A DNA stretch of 48,791 bases. Origin: a virus. The first letter of the stretch is position 1. Each line of letters opens with the position of its first letter. Of this stretch, positions 1 through 5,841 are shown piece by piece. A model generated the notes under the pieces. It did no database searches and was not told the DNA's origin. It worked only from the letters and a program-made list of their open reading frames with translations. Both the position numbers and the translations under genes were made by a program. The stretch is from positions 1 to 48,791 of the IMG/VR virus record IMGVR_UViG_3300008266_000772. One strand, written 5' to 3'.

Positions 1-123
1 TTCATTTTCAGCATCGTAGATAAAGCCGAAGCTTTGCGGTAGATCGCCGACAAAGTATGGTGTGTATAGCACGCCGTTAACTTTGATTAGATTGTTCTTT
101 AAGAACTTAATTGATTTTTTCAT
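1..123 (-). CDS. Small protein, partial (continues beyond the window)
   Basis: The reading frame begins with ATG at 123 (MKKSIKFLKNN...) and is still open at base 1, so only the first 41 residues are visible. The start is basic, followed by a short mixed segment. It lies 21 bases downstream of the leftward motif at 145-182 and is probably the first gene of that transcript. I do not recognise the family. Confidence 0.6.
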   Translation of the reverse strand, partial: MKKSIKFLKNNLIKVNGVLYTPYFVGDLPQSFGFIYDAENE

Positions 124-144
124 AGTTATATTATTATTTGTTAC

Positions 145-182
145 ATTAATATTATCAATTCGCTATCGTGTTCAGATTGTAA
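145..182 (-). promoter_or_regulatory. 38-bp leftward promoter-like motif, copy 1
   Basis: Read on the minus strand it runs TTACAA, then AACACGA, then TTGATAATAT, at the same spacing as seven other copies. It lies between the stop of the 184-411 gene and the ATG at 123, leaving a leader of about 21 bases. Position and repetition favour a promoter. The recognising polymerase or factor is unknown. Confidence 0.75.
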
Positions 183-183
183 A

Positions 184-411
184 TTAATCTTTGTATTTAA
201 CATCCTTCATAAACGTTTCACACGCTATAGCACTCAATCGTTTGCACTCTGCATAGTGTGCTGCATTATCTACTTTATCTTTACGGAACGCAACGATTGT
301 ATCGTAGTCGGTAGAGATTAAAGCTTCGTCATCTATAGTACACTTGTAGTACATTACGTCAGGGAAATATATATTATTCCACTCAACTATTGGGTAATCA
401 TCGTATTTCAT
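184..411 (-). CDS. Small acidic protein of unknown function
   Basis: A 75-residue protein, MKYDDYPIVEWNN..., rich in Asp, Tyr and Lys, with no membrane segment. It ends in the operon of small leftward genes that begins at 1247. The stop is immediately followed by the next promoter-like motif. It is likely an early accessory protein; the family is not recognised. Confidence 0.65.
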   Translation of the reverse strand: MKYDDYPIVEWNNIYFPDVMYYKCTIDDEALISTDYDTIVAFRKDKVDNAAHYAECKRLSAIACETFMKDVKYKD

Positions 412-413
412 AA

Positions 414-584
414 CTATTCTTCAATTAAGTTAAATTCTACACCTAAATAATCTCCAGAGTCTAATACCTCTTCTCCGTCCATATACCTGTCTCGAACTAT
501 TTTTATAGCATATTCTTCACAGCTAGCGGTCACCATAATCTCTCTAGTTAGGGTTTCTACAATTTCTATTTTATACTCTTTCAT
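414..584 (-). CDS. DpnD/PcfM-like small protein
   Basis: ATG at 584 gives a 56-residue protein that starts MKEYKIEIVETLTREI and continues with a helix rich in Glu and Ala, then VLDSGDYLGVEF. The pattern of an amphipathic first strand, an EEYAIKIV helix and a terminal hydrophobic strand resembles the DpnD/PcfM family, whose biochemical role is unclear. Two bases separate it from the 184-411 gene, so they are co-transcribed. The family call is from pattern memory. Confidence 0.6.
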   Translation of the reverse strand: MKEYKIEIVETLTREIMVTASCEEYAIKIVRDRYMDGEEVLDSGDYLGVEFNLIEE

Positions 585-591
585 AATTTAC

Positions 592-690
592 TTAATTATA
601 TTTATCATTAAACCACTTAATTAACACTGCTCCTATTGCAAAACCTGCATATAAGGTGAATATCACAAATAATGTATCACCACTACTCAT
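592..690 (-). CDS. Single-pass small membrane protein
   Basis: A 32-residue protein (MSSGDTLFVIFTLYAGFAIG...) with one hydrophobic segment over about residues 7-24 and a charged tail ending NDKYN. Its ATG at 690 overlaps the stop of the upstream zinc-ribbon gene, a typical translational coupling. Function unknown; it could be an early host-takeover or superinfection peptide. Confidence 0.6.
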   Translation of the reverse strand: MSSGDTLFVIFTLYAGFAIGAVLIKWFNDKYN

Positions 691-793
691 CTTCGTCTTC
701 ATCTATAAATTCACAATGCTCTAAACAATCCGGACACAAACCATACTCTGTCATAAATGTGGATGCACCACAACAATCACTTACCATACTCAT
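683..793 (-). CDS. Mini zinc-ribbon protein
   Basis: A 36-residue protein with a CCGA motif near residue 8 and CPDC near residue 20, followed by LEHCEF and an acidic tail. Two cysteine pairs at this spacing are typical of small treble-clef or zinc-ribbon phage proteins found in early operons of Bacteroidota phages. It overlaps the next gene by 8 bases. Metal binding is inferred from the cysteines; no partner is known. Confidence 0.65.
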   Translation of the reverse strand: MSMVSDCCGASTFMTEYGLCPDCLEHCEFIDEDEDE

Positions 794-795
794 AA

Positions 796-969
796 TTAAA
801 TGTATTTATATATATTATTTTCTATATCCGCCACTACAGCATCTTCGTCGTACCATAGGTATGTTTCCTCAACAACTACATCAAATGTATCGTTCTTACC
901 CGTATCATCTCTGCGAGTATATTCTATATACCCACAACCCATATCTGTCTCAAATTCGATCTTTCGCAT
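796..969 (-). CDS. Small acidic protein of unknown function
   Basis: ATG at 969 gives 57 residues starting MRKIEFETDMGCGYIEYTRR, acidic overall (EETYLWYDEDAVVADIE), with no membrane segment. It sits 2 bases upstream of the zinc-ribbon gene in the same leftward operon. Family not recognised. Confidence 0.6.
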   Translation of the reverse strand: MRKIEFETDMGCGYIEYTRRDDTGKNDTFDVVVEETYLWYDEDAVVADIENNIYKYI

Positions 970-972
970 AAT

Positions 973-1130
973 TTACTTTAAATATATTATCATTTCATAT
1001 TTATCAGGTACACTTTCAAAGTATAATCCACTCGCATTTAGTATAGATTCTCACTATGACTTCGATCAAATTGGTAATCATTTCTAATAATACCAATACA
1101 CTCACACACTATTCTATCTATACTTTTCAT
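973..1130 (-). pseudogene. Small gene broken by an apparent one-base frameshift
   Basis: ATG at 1130 opens a 30-residue frame (MKSIDRIVCECIGIIRND...SENLY) that stops at 1038. A second frame continues without its own start as LNASGLYFESVPDKYEMII and ends at 973, three bases from the next gene. The whole span is 158 bases, so one extra base near 1040 would give a single 52-residue protein. Gene spacing fits the joined form better. The cause could be a sequencing deletion or a real mutation. Confidence 0.5.
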
Positions 1131-1148
1131 AATTTATTTTGTTATTAG

Positions 1149-1247
1149 TTATCTATTTAGCGCGTATGAAGCGTTTCTAGCACCTTCTAAGAGCTCTTTT
1201 TTCACTTTTAATATTACCACACTAAAGGCATCGTTAAATCTTCTCAT
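1149..1247 (-). CDS. Small basic protein
   Basis: A 32-residue protein (MRRFNDAFSVVILKVKKELL...) that looks like one amphipathic helix. It is the first gene after the motif at 1277-1314, with a leader of about 29 bases, and heads the leftward operon running to 184. Function unknown. Confidence 0.55.
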   Translation of the reverse strand: MRRFNDAFSVVILKVKKELLEGARNASYALNR

Positions 1248-1276
1248 AATTAGTTATATTTGTTTGTTATACTTAC

Positions 1277-1314
1277 ATTTATATTATCAATTCGCTATCG
1301 TATTTTGTCTGTAA
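1277..1314 (-). promoter_or_regulatory. 38-bp leftward promoter-like motif, copy 2
   Basis: On the minus strand: TTACAG, AATACGA, then TTGATAATAT, with the same 38-base frame as the others. Its central part (ACGATAGCGAATTGATAATA) is identical to copy 1. It would drive the operon 1247 to 184. Confidence 0.75.
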
Positions 1315-1381
1315 AAGGTTGAACTTTATTTGTCTAAAAATAGTAGTCAAATGGGTAACCCTCTATCTCGCTGTGTATCAG

Positions 1382-1528
1382 TTATTTAGGTTTGATACTT
1401 GTGCTTAATTTTCTCAAAACATTATATAATTCGGGTGATAATATATCAATTCCGCCAACTTGATCGATTTTATCGAAGATTAGGTTTTTTAATTGAGAAA
1501 CTTCGCTGTTGTTTAGTTGTAATTTCAT
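1382..1528 (-). CDS. Small helical protein of unknown function
   Basis: A 48-residue protein, MKLQLNNSEVSQLKNLIFDK..., mostly amphipathic helix with a basic tail (STSIKPK). It starts 19 bases after the motif at 1548-1585. The start MKLQ is shared with the neighbouring gene at 1809-1952, but the rest differs. Family not recognised. Confidence 0.6.
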   Translation of the reverse strand: MKLQLNNSEVSQLKNLIFDKIDQVGGIDILSPELYNVLRKLSTSIKPK

Positions 1529-1547
1529 ATTGTTTGTTTTTATATTC

Positions 1548-1585
1548 AATTATATTATCATTTTTAGTTCGTATTTTGTCTGTAA
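1548..1585 (-). promoter_or_regulatory. 38-bp leftward promoter-like motif, copy 3
   Basis: Minus-strand elements TTACAG, AATACGA and ATGATAATAT at the fixed spacing, 19 bases before the ATG at 1528. Confidence 0.75.
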
Positions 1586-1606
1586 GAGTTGATCAAGCGA
1601 ACGCGG

Positions 1607-1624
1607 TGTATAGCATGTATAGCA
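1607..1624. repeat. Tandem pair of the 9-mer TGTATAGCA
   Basis: TGTATAGCA occurs twice back to back here and again at 63-71, 1712-1720, 2011-2019 and 2463-2471. Three copies (1712, 2011, 2463) lie 1-4 bases from the outer edge of a 38-bp motif, which is the upstream side of that promoter. The placement suggests an upstream activator or operator site, or part of a duplicated promoter cassette. Confidence 0.6.
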
Positions 1625-1672
1625 AAAGTAGGACGGAGTCTACTCTTCCGACTATATTTCAAAGCCAGGCCC

Positions 1673-1710
1673 AGTATTATTATCAAAACACCTTCGTATT
1701 CGTACTGTAA
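1673..1710 (-). promoter_or_regulatory. 38-bp leftward promoter-like motif, copy 4 (no gene directly after it)
   Basis: Minus-strand elements TTACAG, AATACGA and TTGATAATAA at the fixed spacing. Between it and the next motif (1586-1672) I find no credible ORF, so it is either a tandem promoter for the 1382-1528 gene or makes a short RNA. Confidence 0.7.
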
Positions 1711-1754
1711 ATGTATAGCATTTTAGACAGGGACCGAAGGGACCGTTAAAAAGA

Positions 1755-1800
1755 GTGACATTAGCGTATTAAGGTAATAAATAACAGGCTAACGTCGCAC
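1755..1800. repeat. 46-bp hairpin repeat, copy A
   Basis: It starts GTGACATTAGC and ends GCTAACGTCGCAC. The two arms are near inverted repeats, and the loop is AT-rich. Read leftwards the stem is followed by TCTTTTT, so this copy may also terminate the 1809-1952 transcript. A second copy of the same length is at 2975-3020. Confidence 0.65.
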
Positions 1801-1808
1801 TATTTGAA

Positions 1809-1952
1809 CTATCTTTCCATCTCAAGGATGAACATTATGTAATTACCGATCTTTAATTTATCAGAGTATGATAACATTATGTATTCGGTTGTACGTGTGT
1901 ACTTGTAGCCGTGTTTAGAGGCTAGTTTCTGAGCTAGTTTTTGTAGTTTCAT
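1809..1952 (-). CDS. Small basic protein of unknown function
   Basis: A 47-residue protein, MKLQKLAQKLASKHGYKYTR..., with a basic N-terminal helix and a hydrophobic C-terminal half (KIGNYIMFILEMER). It begins 18 bases after the motif at 1971-2008 and is followed by hairpin copy A, so it appears to be a single-gene transcript. Confidence 0.6.
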   Translation of the reverse strand: MKLQKLAQKLASKHGYKYTRTTEYIMLSYSDKLKIGNYIMFILEMER

Positions 1953-1970
1953 AGTTATATATTTAATTTC

Positions 1971-2008
1971 ATTAATATTATCATATTTGGATCGTATTCA
2001 GTCTGTAG
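1971..2008 (-). promoter_or_regulatory. 38-bp leftward promoter-like motif, copy 5
   Basis: Minus-strand elements CTACAG, AATACGA and ATGATAATAT, with the 9-mer TGTATAGCA two bases beyond its outer edge. It drives the 1809-1952 gene. Confidence 0.75.
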
Positions 2009-2060
2009 AGTGTATAGCAACGCTTCAGCAGATTACAGCGTGTTGAGGTTAAAACAACGA

Positions 2061-2299
2061 CTATTCAGCCGCTGTCTCAAGTTGTTCAACTGTAGCCAAG
2101 TGTCTTACGTTACTCGGCATATCAGTGGATTGTGACCAGTACTCACGTTTGATCCAACATGGCATGATAGATAACTTCGGTAACATCACTTTCAACACTT
2201 CATCGTCGGTGATAACTTAGATATCGCTTGAGCGATCAATTCTTTGTTAGTTAATACTACTTCTACAACTTCAACTGTTTTTTCTACTTTACTTTTCAT
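2061..2299 (-). pseudogene. Small gene broken by an apparent one-base frameshift
   Basis: ATG at 2299 opens MKSKVEKTVEVVEVVLTNKE... and stops at 2192 after 35 residues. From about 2213 another frame reads ITDDEVLKVMLPKLSIMPCW and on to ETAAE, stopping at 2061. The span is 239 bases, so one added base in CTAAGTTATCACC would give one 79-residue protein. The joined protein has a helical acidic start and a Trp-containing C-terminal half; family unknown. Sequencing error or true lesion cannot be told apart here. Confidence 0.5.
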
Positions 2300-2334
2300 A
2301 ATTATTATATTTATATTGTTATTTACTTACTTAC

Positions 2335-2372
2335 ATTATTATTATCAATTTCACTTCGTATTATTATTGTAA
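2335..2372 (-). promoter_or_regulatory. 38-bp leftward promoter-like motif, copy 6
   Basis: Minus-strand elements TTACAA, AATACGA and TTGATAATAA. It precedes the ATG at 2299 of the frameshifted gene by 35 bases. Confidence 0.75.
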
Positions 2373-2420
2373 GAACTTTTATTTTAATTTATTTATTTTG
2401 TTATTTACTTTGTTACTTAC

Positions 2421-2458
2421 ATATATATTATCAAATAGTCTTCGTGTTCGTCTTGTAA
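2421..2458 (-). promoter_or_regulatory. 38-bp leftward promoter-like motif, copy 7
   Basis: Minus-strand elements TTACAA, AACACGA and TTGATAATAT, with TGTATAGCA four bases beyond its outer edge. Only 48 bases separate it from copy 6 and no ORF lies between, so the two act in tandem or one makes a short RNA. Confidence 0.75.
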
Positions 2459-2467
2459 GAAGTGTAT

Positions 2468-2611
2468 AGCAACGCGAGCGTAGCGAGCATGCTCCGCCCT
2501 GTCAATTCCGTCACACAGAGTAGTAGTTGTTACAATTATATTATCAAAACCACGTCGTGTCGGTACTGTAAGTGCTATACGCGTATGCTATACGCTACGC
2601 TTCGCGTTGCT
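2468..2611. repeat. Inverted repeat flanking motif copy 8
   Basis: AGCAACGCGAGCGTAGCG at 2468-2485 is, with one extra base, the reverse complement of 2593-2611. Both arms are much more GC-rich than the surroundings. They bracket the motif at 2534-2571 and could form a cruciform or serve as regulator sites. Confidence 0.5.
2534..2571 (-). promoter_or_regulatory. 38-bp leftward promoter-like motif, copy 8 (outermost)
   Basis: Minus-strand elements TTACAG, GACACGA and TTGATAATAT. It is the most upstream copy, next to the palindrome ATACGCGTAT, and would start the leftward block. Confidence 0.75.
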
Positions 2612-2974
2612 CCGCTTCGCTTGCATAACATCACACATCCCATCGCTAACACATGCTGCCTGTATCGGATCCAAACGACACATGCCTAACGAATGCATCC
2701 CACAAACTATAGATGTTGCCAGCAGCTGCCTAAACCCACATGCATACACCGAAACCGAAAAGGTAAATCCTTTTTTCACATTCCCAAATCGAACCGGGGG
2801 CTGGGCTTTTTCAAAGTCATTTCCGTTGCGGCATCGCGGTTTCAAAACGTATATGGAACCCGTTGCTTCTCTTTTTGTAATAACATTATTTTCGCGTTGC
2901 TTCTATTTTTTTTAAAATGTACGTTATTATGTACAAAATGGCTAATAATGCACATAATATGATACATTAATAAT

Positions 2975-3020
2975 GTGACATTAGCTGATTAAGTATAAAA
3001 ATAAGGGGCTAACGTCGCAC
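2975..3020. repeat. 46-bp hairpin repeat, copy B
   Basis: It has the same start (GTGACATTAGC) and end (GCTAACGTCGCAC) as copy A at 1755-1800, and the same total length, with most differences in the AT-rich loop. It lies just upstream of the first rightward gene and of the promoter candidate at 3042-3059. An operator or origin-associated element is as likely as a terminator. Confidence 0.65.
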
Positions 3021-3041
3021 TGTAAAAGTTGTGTACTATGC

Positions 3042-3059
3042 GTAATAGTATAAGTTATA
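3042..3059 (+). promoter_or_regulatory. Candidate rightward (late) promoter element
   Basis: GTAATAGTATAAGTTATA lies 17 bases before the first rightward ATG. A near copy, GTAATATATAAGTTATA, precedes groEL at 12619, and weaker versions occur at 16036 and 26319, all in intergenic gaps. The match is short and the region AT-rich, so this is tentative. Confidence 0.4.
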
Positions 3060-3075
3060 ACTAAACTATGTTATT

Positions 3076-3606
3076 ATGAGAATGTCAAATACAAAACCTA
3101 TGAAAAATACAATGAGAAAACAATCACCAATGAAGATGGTTGATGGTGCTACCGGGGCTCTTAAGACCGTTAAAGCCGGTATTGATAAGGTTACAGAAGC
3201 CGCCGCAAAAGGCAAGGCAAAAAAAGCTGATGCCACTACCAGTAAGGAAAAGCCTGCTACTGTTAAGAGCAAGCCAACTAACTTTAAAGAAGCCGTTAGA
3301 AAGAATGCTGCGGACAGATCTGCTGCTAAAGCTGCTGCTAAAGCTGCCGCTAAAGACAAACCAGCCACTGGGCTTAGAGGTAAATTAGAGGCGTTCAAAG
3401 CCAAGGTTGCTGCAAAAAAAGCTGCCACTGAAGCTAAGCGCACAAACACCACTAAAGTTGAAGGCCCTAAACCAAAGCCTACTGGTGCAGCACCAAAAGC
3501 TGCGACTACAAAAACCAATCCAGGAACTACGAAGACTAATTTGTCAACCACCAAAACTGCTCCTACTATGATGAAGAAGATGGGGAAATCTAGTTGCGGT
3601 AAATAA
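3076..3606 (+). CDS. Lys/Ala-rich basic protein, histone H1-like composition
   Basis: A 176-residue low-complexity protein dominated by Lys, Ala, Thr and Pro, with AAKAAAKAAAKDKPATG-type repeats near residues 85-100 and a Thr/Lys/Pro tail. It resembles the tails of H1-type DNA-binding proteins, so a role in binding nucleic acid or the packaged genome is possible but not shown. The start could also be the second Met (MSNTKPMK, 3082). It is the first gene of the rightward block, which suggests strong expression. Confidence 0.65.
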   Translation: MRMSNTKPMKNTMRKQSPMKMVDGATGALKTVKAGIDKVTEAAAKGKAKKADATTSKEKPATVKSKPTNFKEAVRKNAADRSAAKAAAKAAAKDKPATGLRGKLEAFKAKVAAKKAATEAKRTNTTKVEGPKPKPTGAAPKAATTKTNPGTTKTNLSTTKTAPTMMKKMGKSSCGK

Positions 3607-3612
3607 TATACT

Positions 3613-3815
3613 ATGCCAAATACCGTAGTTAAGAAATCACCTTTGTTAAAACAAAAGCTATCACCGTTGGCTGCTAAGAAGAAAGCTGAACGTGATCTTG
3701 CTTATGCTAAAACTGACGATAGGAGGATTAAGAATTTAAGAGCGTGAAGAGCAACCGCGGGAATGATGGTGAAGGCACGAAGAAAGAAGGCGGTAAAAAA
3801 TATAGAGTAAAATAA
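3613..3815 (+). pseudogene. Small basic virion-type protein gene with an apparent frameshift
   Basis: ATG at 3613 gives MPNTVVKKSPLLKQKLSPLA...AKTDDRRIKNLRA and stops at 3747 after 44 residues. Another frame carries EFKSVKSNRGNDGEGTKKEG...YRVK to a stop at 3815, one base before the next ATG. The span is 203 bases; an extra A in ATTAAGAATTT would give one 67-residue protein. From memory, related phages carry proteins with both halves, sometimes with a longer middle, so an internal deletion is also possible. Confidence 0.55.
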
Positions 3816-3816
3816 T

Positions 3817-4074
3817 ATGGCTACACAAAGGTTTATGGGTAAGGGACAATTAGTTGATAGACTAATGGCTCAGGTTGGCGATAGAGGTATGGCTATAGGT
3901 ATATTAAAGAAGAGAGGGGATATGAATGCTTCTGGAGAACTAACCGCTAAGGGCAGGAGTAGAAATAATATGACAGCGGAAGAAAGAGCAAAGGATAGGG
4001 CATCTAAAGCAAGTGGTAAACCAGCTGGTAGCTTTAAATATAATCCTACAACTAACAACACAAGACTAAAATAA
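3817..4074 (+). CDS. Conserved small phage protein of unknown function
   Basis: An 85-residue basic protein: MATQRFMGKGQLVDRLMAQV, then ILKKRGDMNASGELTAKG, NNMTAEERAKDRASK and a tail FKYNPTTNNTRLK. This arrangement looks familiar from small proteins near tail genes of flavobacterial phages, with no known function. It is one base from both neighbours, so co-transcribed and probably coupled. Confidence 0.7.
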   Translation: MATQRFMGKGQLVDRLMAQVGDRGMAIGILKKRGDMNASGELTAKGRSRNNMTAEERAKDRASKASGKPAGSFKYNPTTNNTRLK

Positions 4075-4075
4075 T

Positions 4076-4720
4076 ATGGCAACAATACCGAATAACCAAA
4101 AAATATTAACATCAGCCCCGGAAGTAAACACTACGTATGGAGGTCCGGCGTCATTGCAGGCCTTAAACACGTGGTACACTATGGAGGATATAGCTAATAC
4201 AGTTAGGCCTTATAAAGTGTATACAGCTTTATTAACACAGACTGGAGGCGATGACCAATTAATTTTAGAAGATGAACCGTTAGCTATTGGTGTTACGTAT
4301 CAGATTGATGACCCAACGGGCGGTGACTTTACAAACGTTGGTGCTCCAGATAATAACCAAGGAACTTTTTTTATTGCTACAGGAACTACACCTAATAGTT
4401 GGGGAGCAGCTACTTTACTTTATAACACGGGAGCTCCAGTAGTAACAGTGTTAGAAAATACTATTGGTAATATTTGGTTTCTTTTTGATGGAGAAGGATA
4501 TTCTATTATTGAATCGGATAATTTATTTGAAAGAGACAAGACTTGGATGGTTATAAATGGGAATCAAGACGGTGTTGATGATTTCAGGTACGTTATGTTC
4601 GATGCTTTTAACAACAAGCAAATATACATAAATACGTTTAGGGTTAATAGTTCTGGTGTTAAAACATATTATTCAAATATGCTAGAAAATACCCCAATAG
4701 AAATTAGAGTGTATAACTAA
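4076..4720 (+). CDS. Putative structural protein (beta-rich), unknown
   Basis: A 214-residue soluble acidic protein without signal peptide or membrane segment. It is rich in Thr, Asn, Gly and aromatic residues in short alternating strands, with a middle Gly/Thr-rich section (TGTTPNSWGAATLL) and a C-terminal part (DDFRYVMFDAFNNKQIYINT). Composition and position before the tail-appendage genes suggest a virion or appendage component. I cannot assign a family. Confidence 0.6.
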   Translation: MATIPNNQKILTSAPEVNTTYGGPASLQALNTWYTMEDIANTVRPYKVYTALLTQTGGDDQLILEDEPLAIGVTYQIDDPTGGDFTNVGAPDNNQGTFFIATGTTPNSWGAATLLYNTGAPVVTVLENTIGNIWFLFDGEGYSIIESDNLFERDKTWMVINGNQDGVDDFRYVMFDAFNNKQIYINTFRVNSSGVKTYYSNMLENTPIEIRVYN

Positions 4721-4730
4721 TAAACATAAC

Positions 4731-5078
4731 ATGGCAACAAATAAGAAAGTGGAACCTACCGCTCCTAAATCCGGAGTGATGAGTAATAAGTCAGGTCCGA
4801 CACCTTTAAAAAAAACAGCGGCCTGGACACGTAAAGAAGGGAAAGATCCTAAAGGTGGATTAAACGCAAAAGGGGTTGCTAGCTATAGAGCTGCAAATCC
4901 AGGATCTAAATTACAAACGGCTGTAACAAAGAAACCATCGGAATTAAAAGCTGGTAGTAAGGACGCTAAAAGACGTAAATCTTTTTGTGCTAGAATGTCC
5001 GGTATGCCAGGTCCTATGAAGAAACCAAATGGTGAACCAACAAGAAAGAAATTAGCACTAGATAAATGGAACTGTTAA
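4731..5078 (+). CDS. DUF6321-like small basic protein
   Basis: A 115-residue protein. The core WTRKEGKDPKGGLNAKGVAS, then NPGSKLQTAVTKKPSELKAGS, RRKSFCARMSGMPGP and the terminal KLALDKWNC match the pattern I know as DUF6321, common in cyanophages and crAss-like phages with no assigned function. The Lys-rich N-terminus and cysteine-containing C-terminus are typical. Its last 13 bases overlap the next gene. Confidence 0.75.
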   Translation: MATNKKVEPTAPKSGVMSNKSGPTPLKKTAAWTRKEGKDPKGGLNAKGVASYRAANPGSKLQTAVTKKPSELKAGSKDAKRRKSFCARMSGMPGPMKKPNGEPTRKKLALDKWNC

Positions 5079-5212
5079 AAAGAAAAGATGGATCTACGTC
5101 GAGACGTGGACTATGGGATAACATTAGAGAGAATAAAGGATCTGGAAAGAAACCTACAAAGGCTATGCTTTCAGAAGCAAAAAAAATAAAAGCTAAAACT
5201 AAAAAGAAATAA
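5066..5212 (+). CDS. Small Lys-rich conserved phage protein
   Basis: ATG at 5066, inside the end of the DUF6321-like gene, gives 48 residues: MELLKRKDGSTSRRGLWDNI, then KGSGKKPTKAMLSEAKKIK and a poly-Lys tail. The LWDNI...KPTK pattern is familiar from short proteins in Bacteroidota phages. Function unknown. The alternative frame from 5090 (33 residues) looks less natural. Confidence 0.65.
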   Translation: MELLKRKDGSTSRRGLWDNIRENKGSGKKPTKAMLSEAKKIKAKTKKK

Positions 5213-5214
5213 AC

Positions 5215-5529
5215 ATGAGATCTTCAATATTAAAGCATTGTTCAGGGAGAAATTACAACTCGCCATTTCGTCAAGAGGACGATCCAAAAAAAATTGAGGC
5301 TAACGTTTCTATTGACAAAGAACGAAAGATGCTGAGCCCATCACTATCCGCTTCGTCAGGGAACTTAAGCGCTAATGCCGACGCAAATATCTCTCCTGCC
5401 GGAACCGGGTTTAACGCTGGACTTAATTATAATAAAGGCGGATTCAGTGCTGGAATTGGCGTAGAAGGATCAAACAAAAGCAAACCAAATGTAACTGCCT
5501 CGGTAGGTTACAAAAAAACATTTAGATAA
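5215..5529 (+). CDS. Gly/Ser/Asn-rich small protein, unknown
   Basis: A 104-residue protein with a cysteine-containing N-terminus (MRSSILKHCSGRNYNSPFRQ), a charged patch, and a C-terminal half of alternating Gly/Ser/Asn strands (GFNAGLNYNKGGFSAGIGVE) reminiscent of short beta-barrel or decoration sequences. Two bases follow the previous stop. Virion role is inferred only from position. Confidence 0.6.
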   Translation: MRSSILKHCSGRNYNSPFRQEDDPKKIEANVSIDKERKMLSPSLSASSGNLSANADANISPAGTGFNAGLNYNKGGFSAGIGVEGSNKSKPNVTASVGYKKTFR

Positions 5530-5531
5530 AA

Positions 5532-5840
5532 ATGGCAATAATATATAGTTACCCGCATGCAACACCTACTATTACAGATATGGTGTTAGGCGCTAAGTTT
5601 AGAGATAACGAAGGCATATCTACTAATTCGTTTTATATACATGAGCTTATAAACTTAATGCAAACCACAACGGTTGTTTACGAAGGAGTAGGCGTGTTGA
5701 CCAAAGAGGATTTGAATGATCTATATCCAAACGCTATGATAGGCTTTAGAGCGCAAGGCACAAACGGATTGGTGGACACTATATATGAAAAGTCTAACGG
5801 TGATGTTTGGATTTCATACCCCATAACTATAGTACTATAA
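5532..5840 (+). CDS. Short tail-appendage protein, paralogue of the next gene's N-terminus
   Basis: A 102-residue protein. Its first 40 residues follow the same pattern as the start of the next gene: Tyr-Pro, an x-D-x3-G-x-K motif, then a Ser and an I/L helix ending in N-L or L-N. The rest carries KEDLNDLYPNAMIGFRA and a beta-strand tail. It probably attaches to the virion in the same way as the larger appendage and may cap or adapt it. Confidence 0.6.
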   Translation: MAIIYSYPHATPTITDMVLGAKFRDNEGISTNSFYIHELINLMQTTTVVYEGVGVLTKEDLNDLYPNAMIGFRAQGTNGLVDTIYEKSNGDVWISYPITIVL

Positions 5841-5841
5841 G

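Larger units (their letters stand above)
2300..3075. other. Gene-free control region between divergent transcription units
   Basis: No ORF here looks real; the candidates are cysteine-rich or low-complexity frames over a GC-richer stretch. The region holds three 38-bp motifs (2335, 2421, 2534), an inverted repeat (2468-2485 with 2593-2611), the palindrome ATACGCGTAT at 2577-2586, hairpin copy B (2975-3020) and a rightward promoter candidate at 3042-3059. Early and late blocks start on either side, so it is the best place for the main transcription switch and possibly the replication origin. The origin role is inference only. Confidence 0.6.

Noticed and set aside
145-2571. CRISPR array from regularly repeated ~38-bp units
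   Set aside because: Spacing between copies is irregular (48 to over 1000 bases), only parts of each copy are conserved, and genes lie between them; this fits promoters.
2775-2815. tRNA T-arm-like GGTTCGATTT on the minus strand
   Set aside because: The stem does not pair and no acceptor, D or anticodon arms can be built around it.
2588-2962. ORFs of 85-102 residues on both strands in the control region
   Set aside because: They overlap each other, are cysteine-rich with no family-like pattern, and cover the repeat-rich noncoding island.
3066-3554. 162-residue hydrophobic ORF on the minus strand
   Set aside because: It is the antisense shadow of the Lys/Ala-rich gene at 3076-3606.
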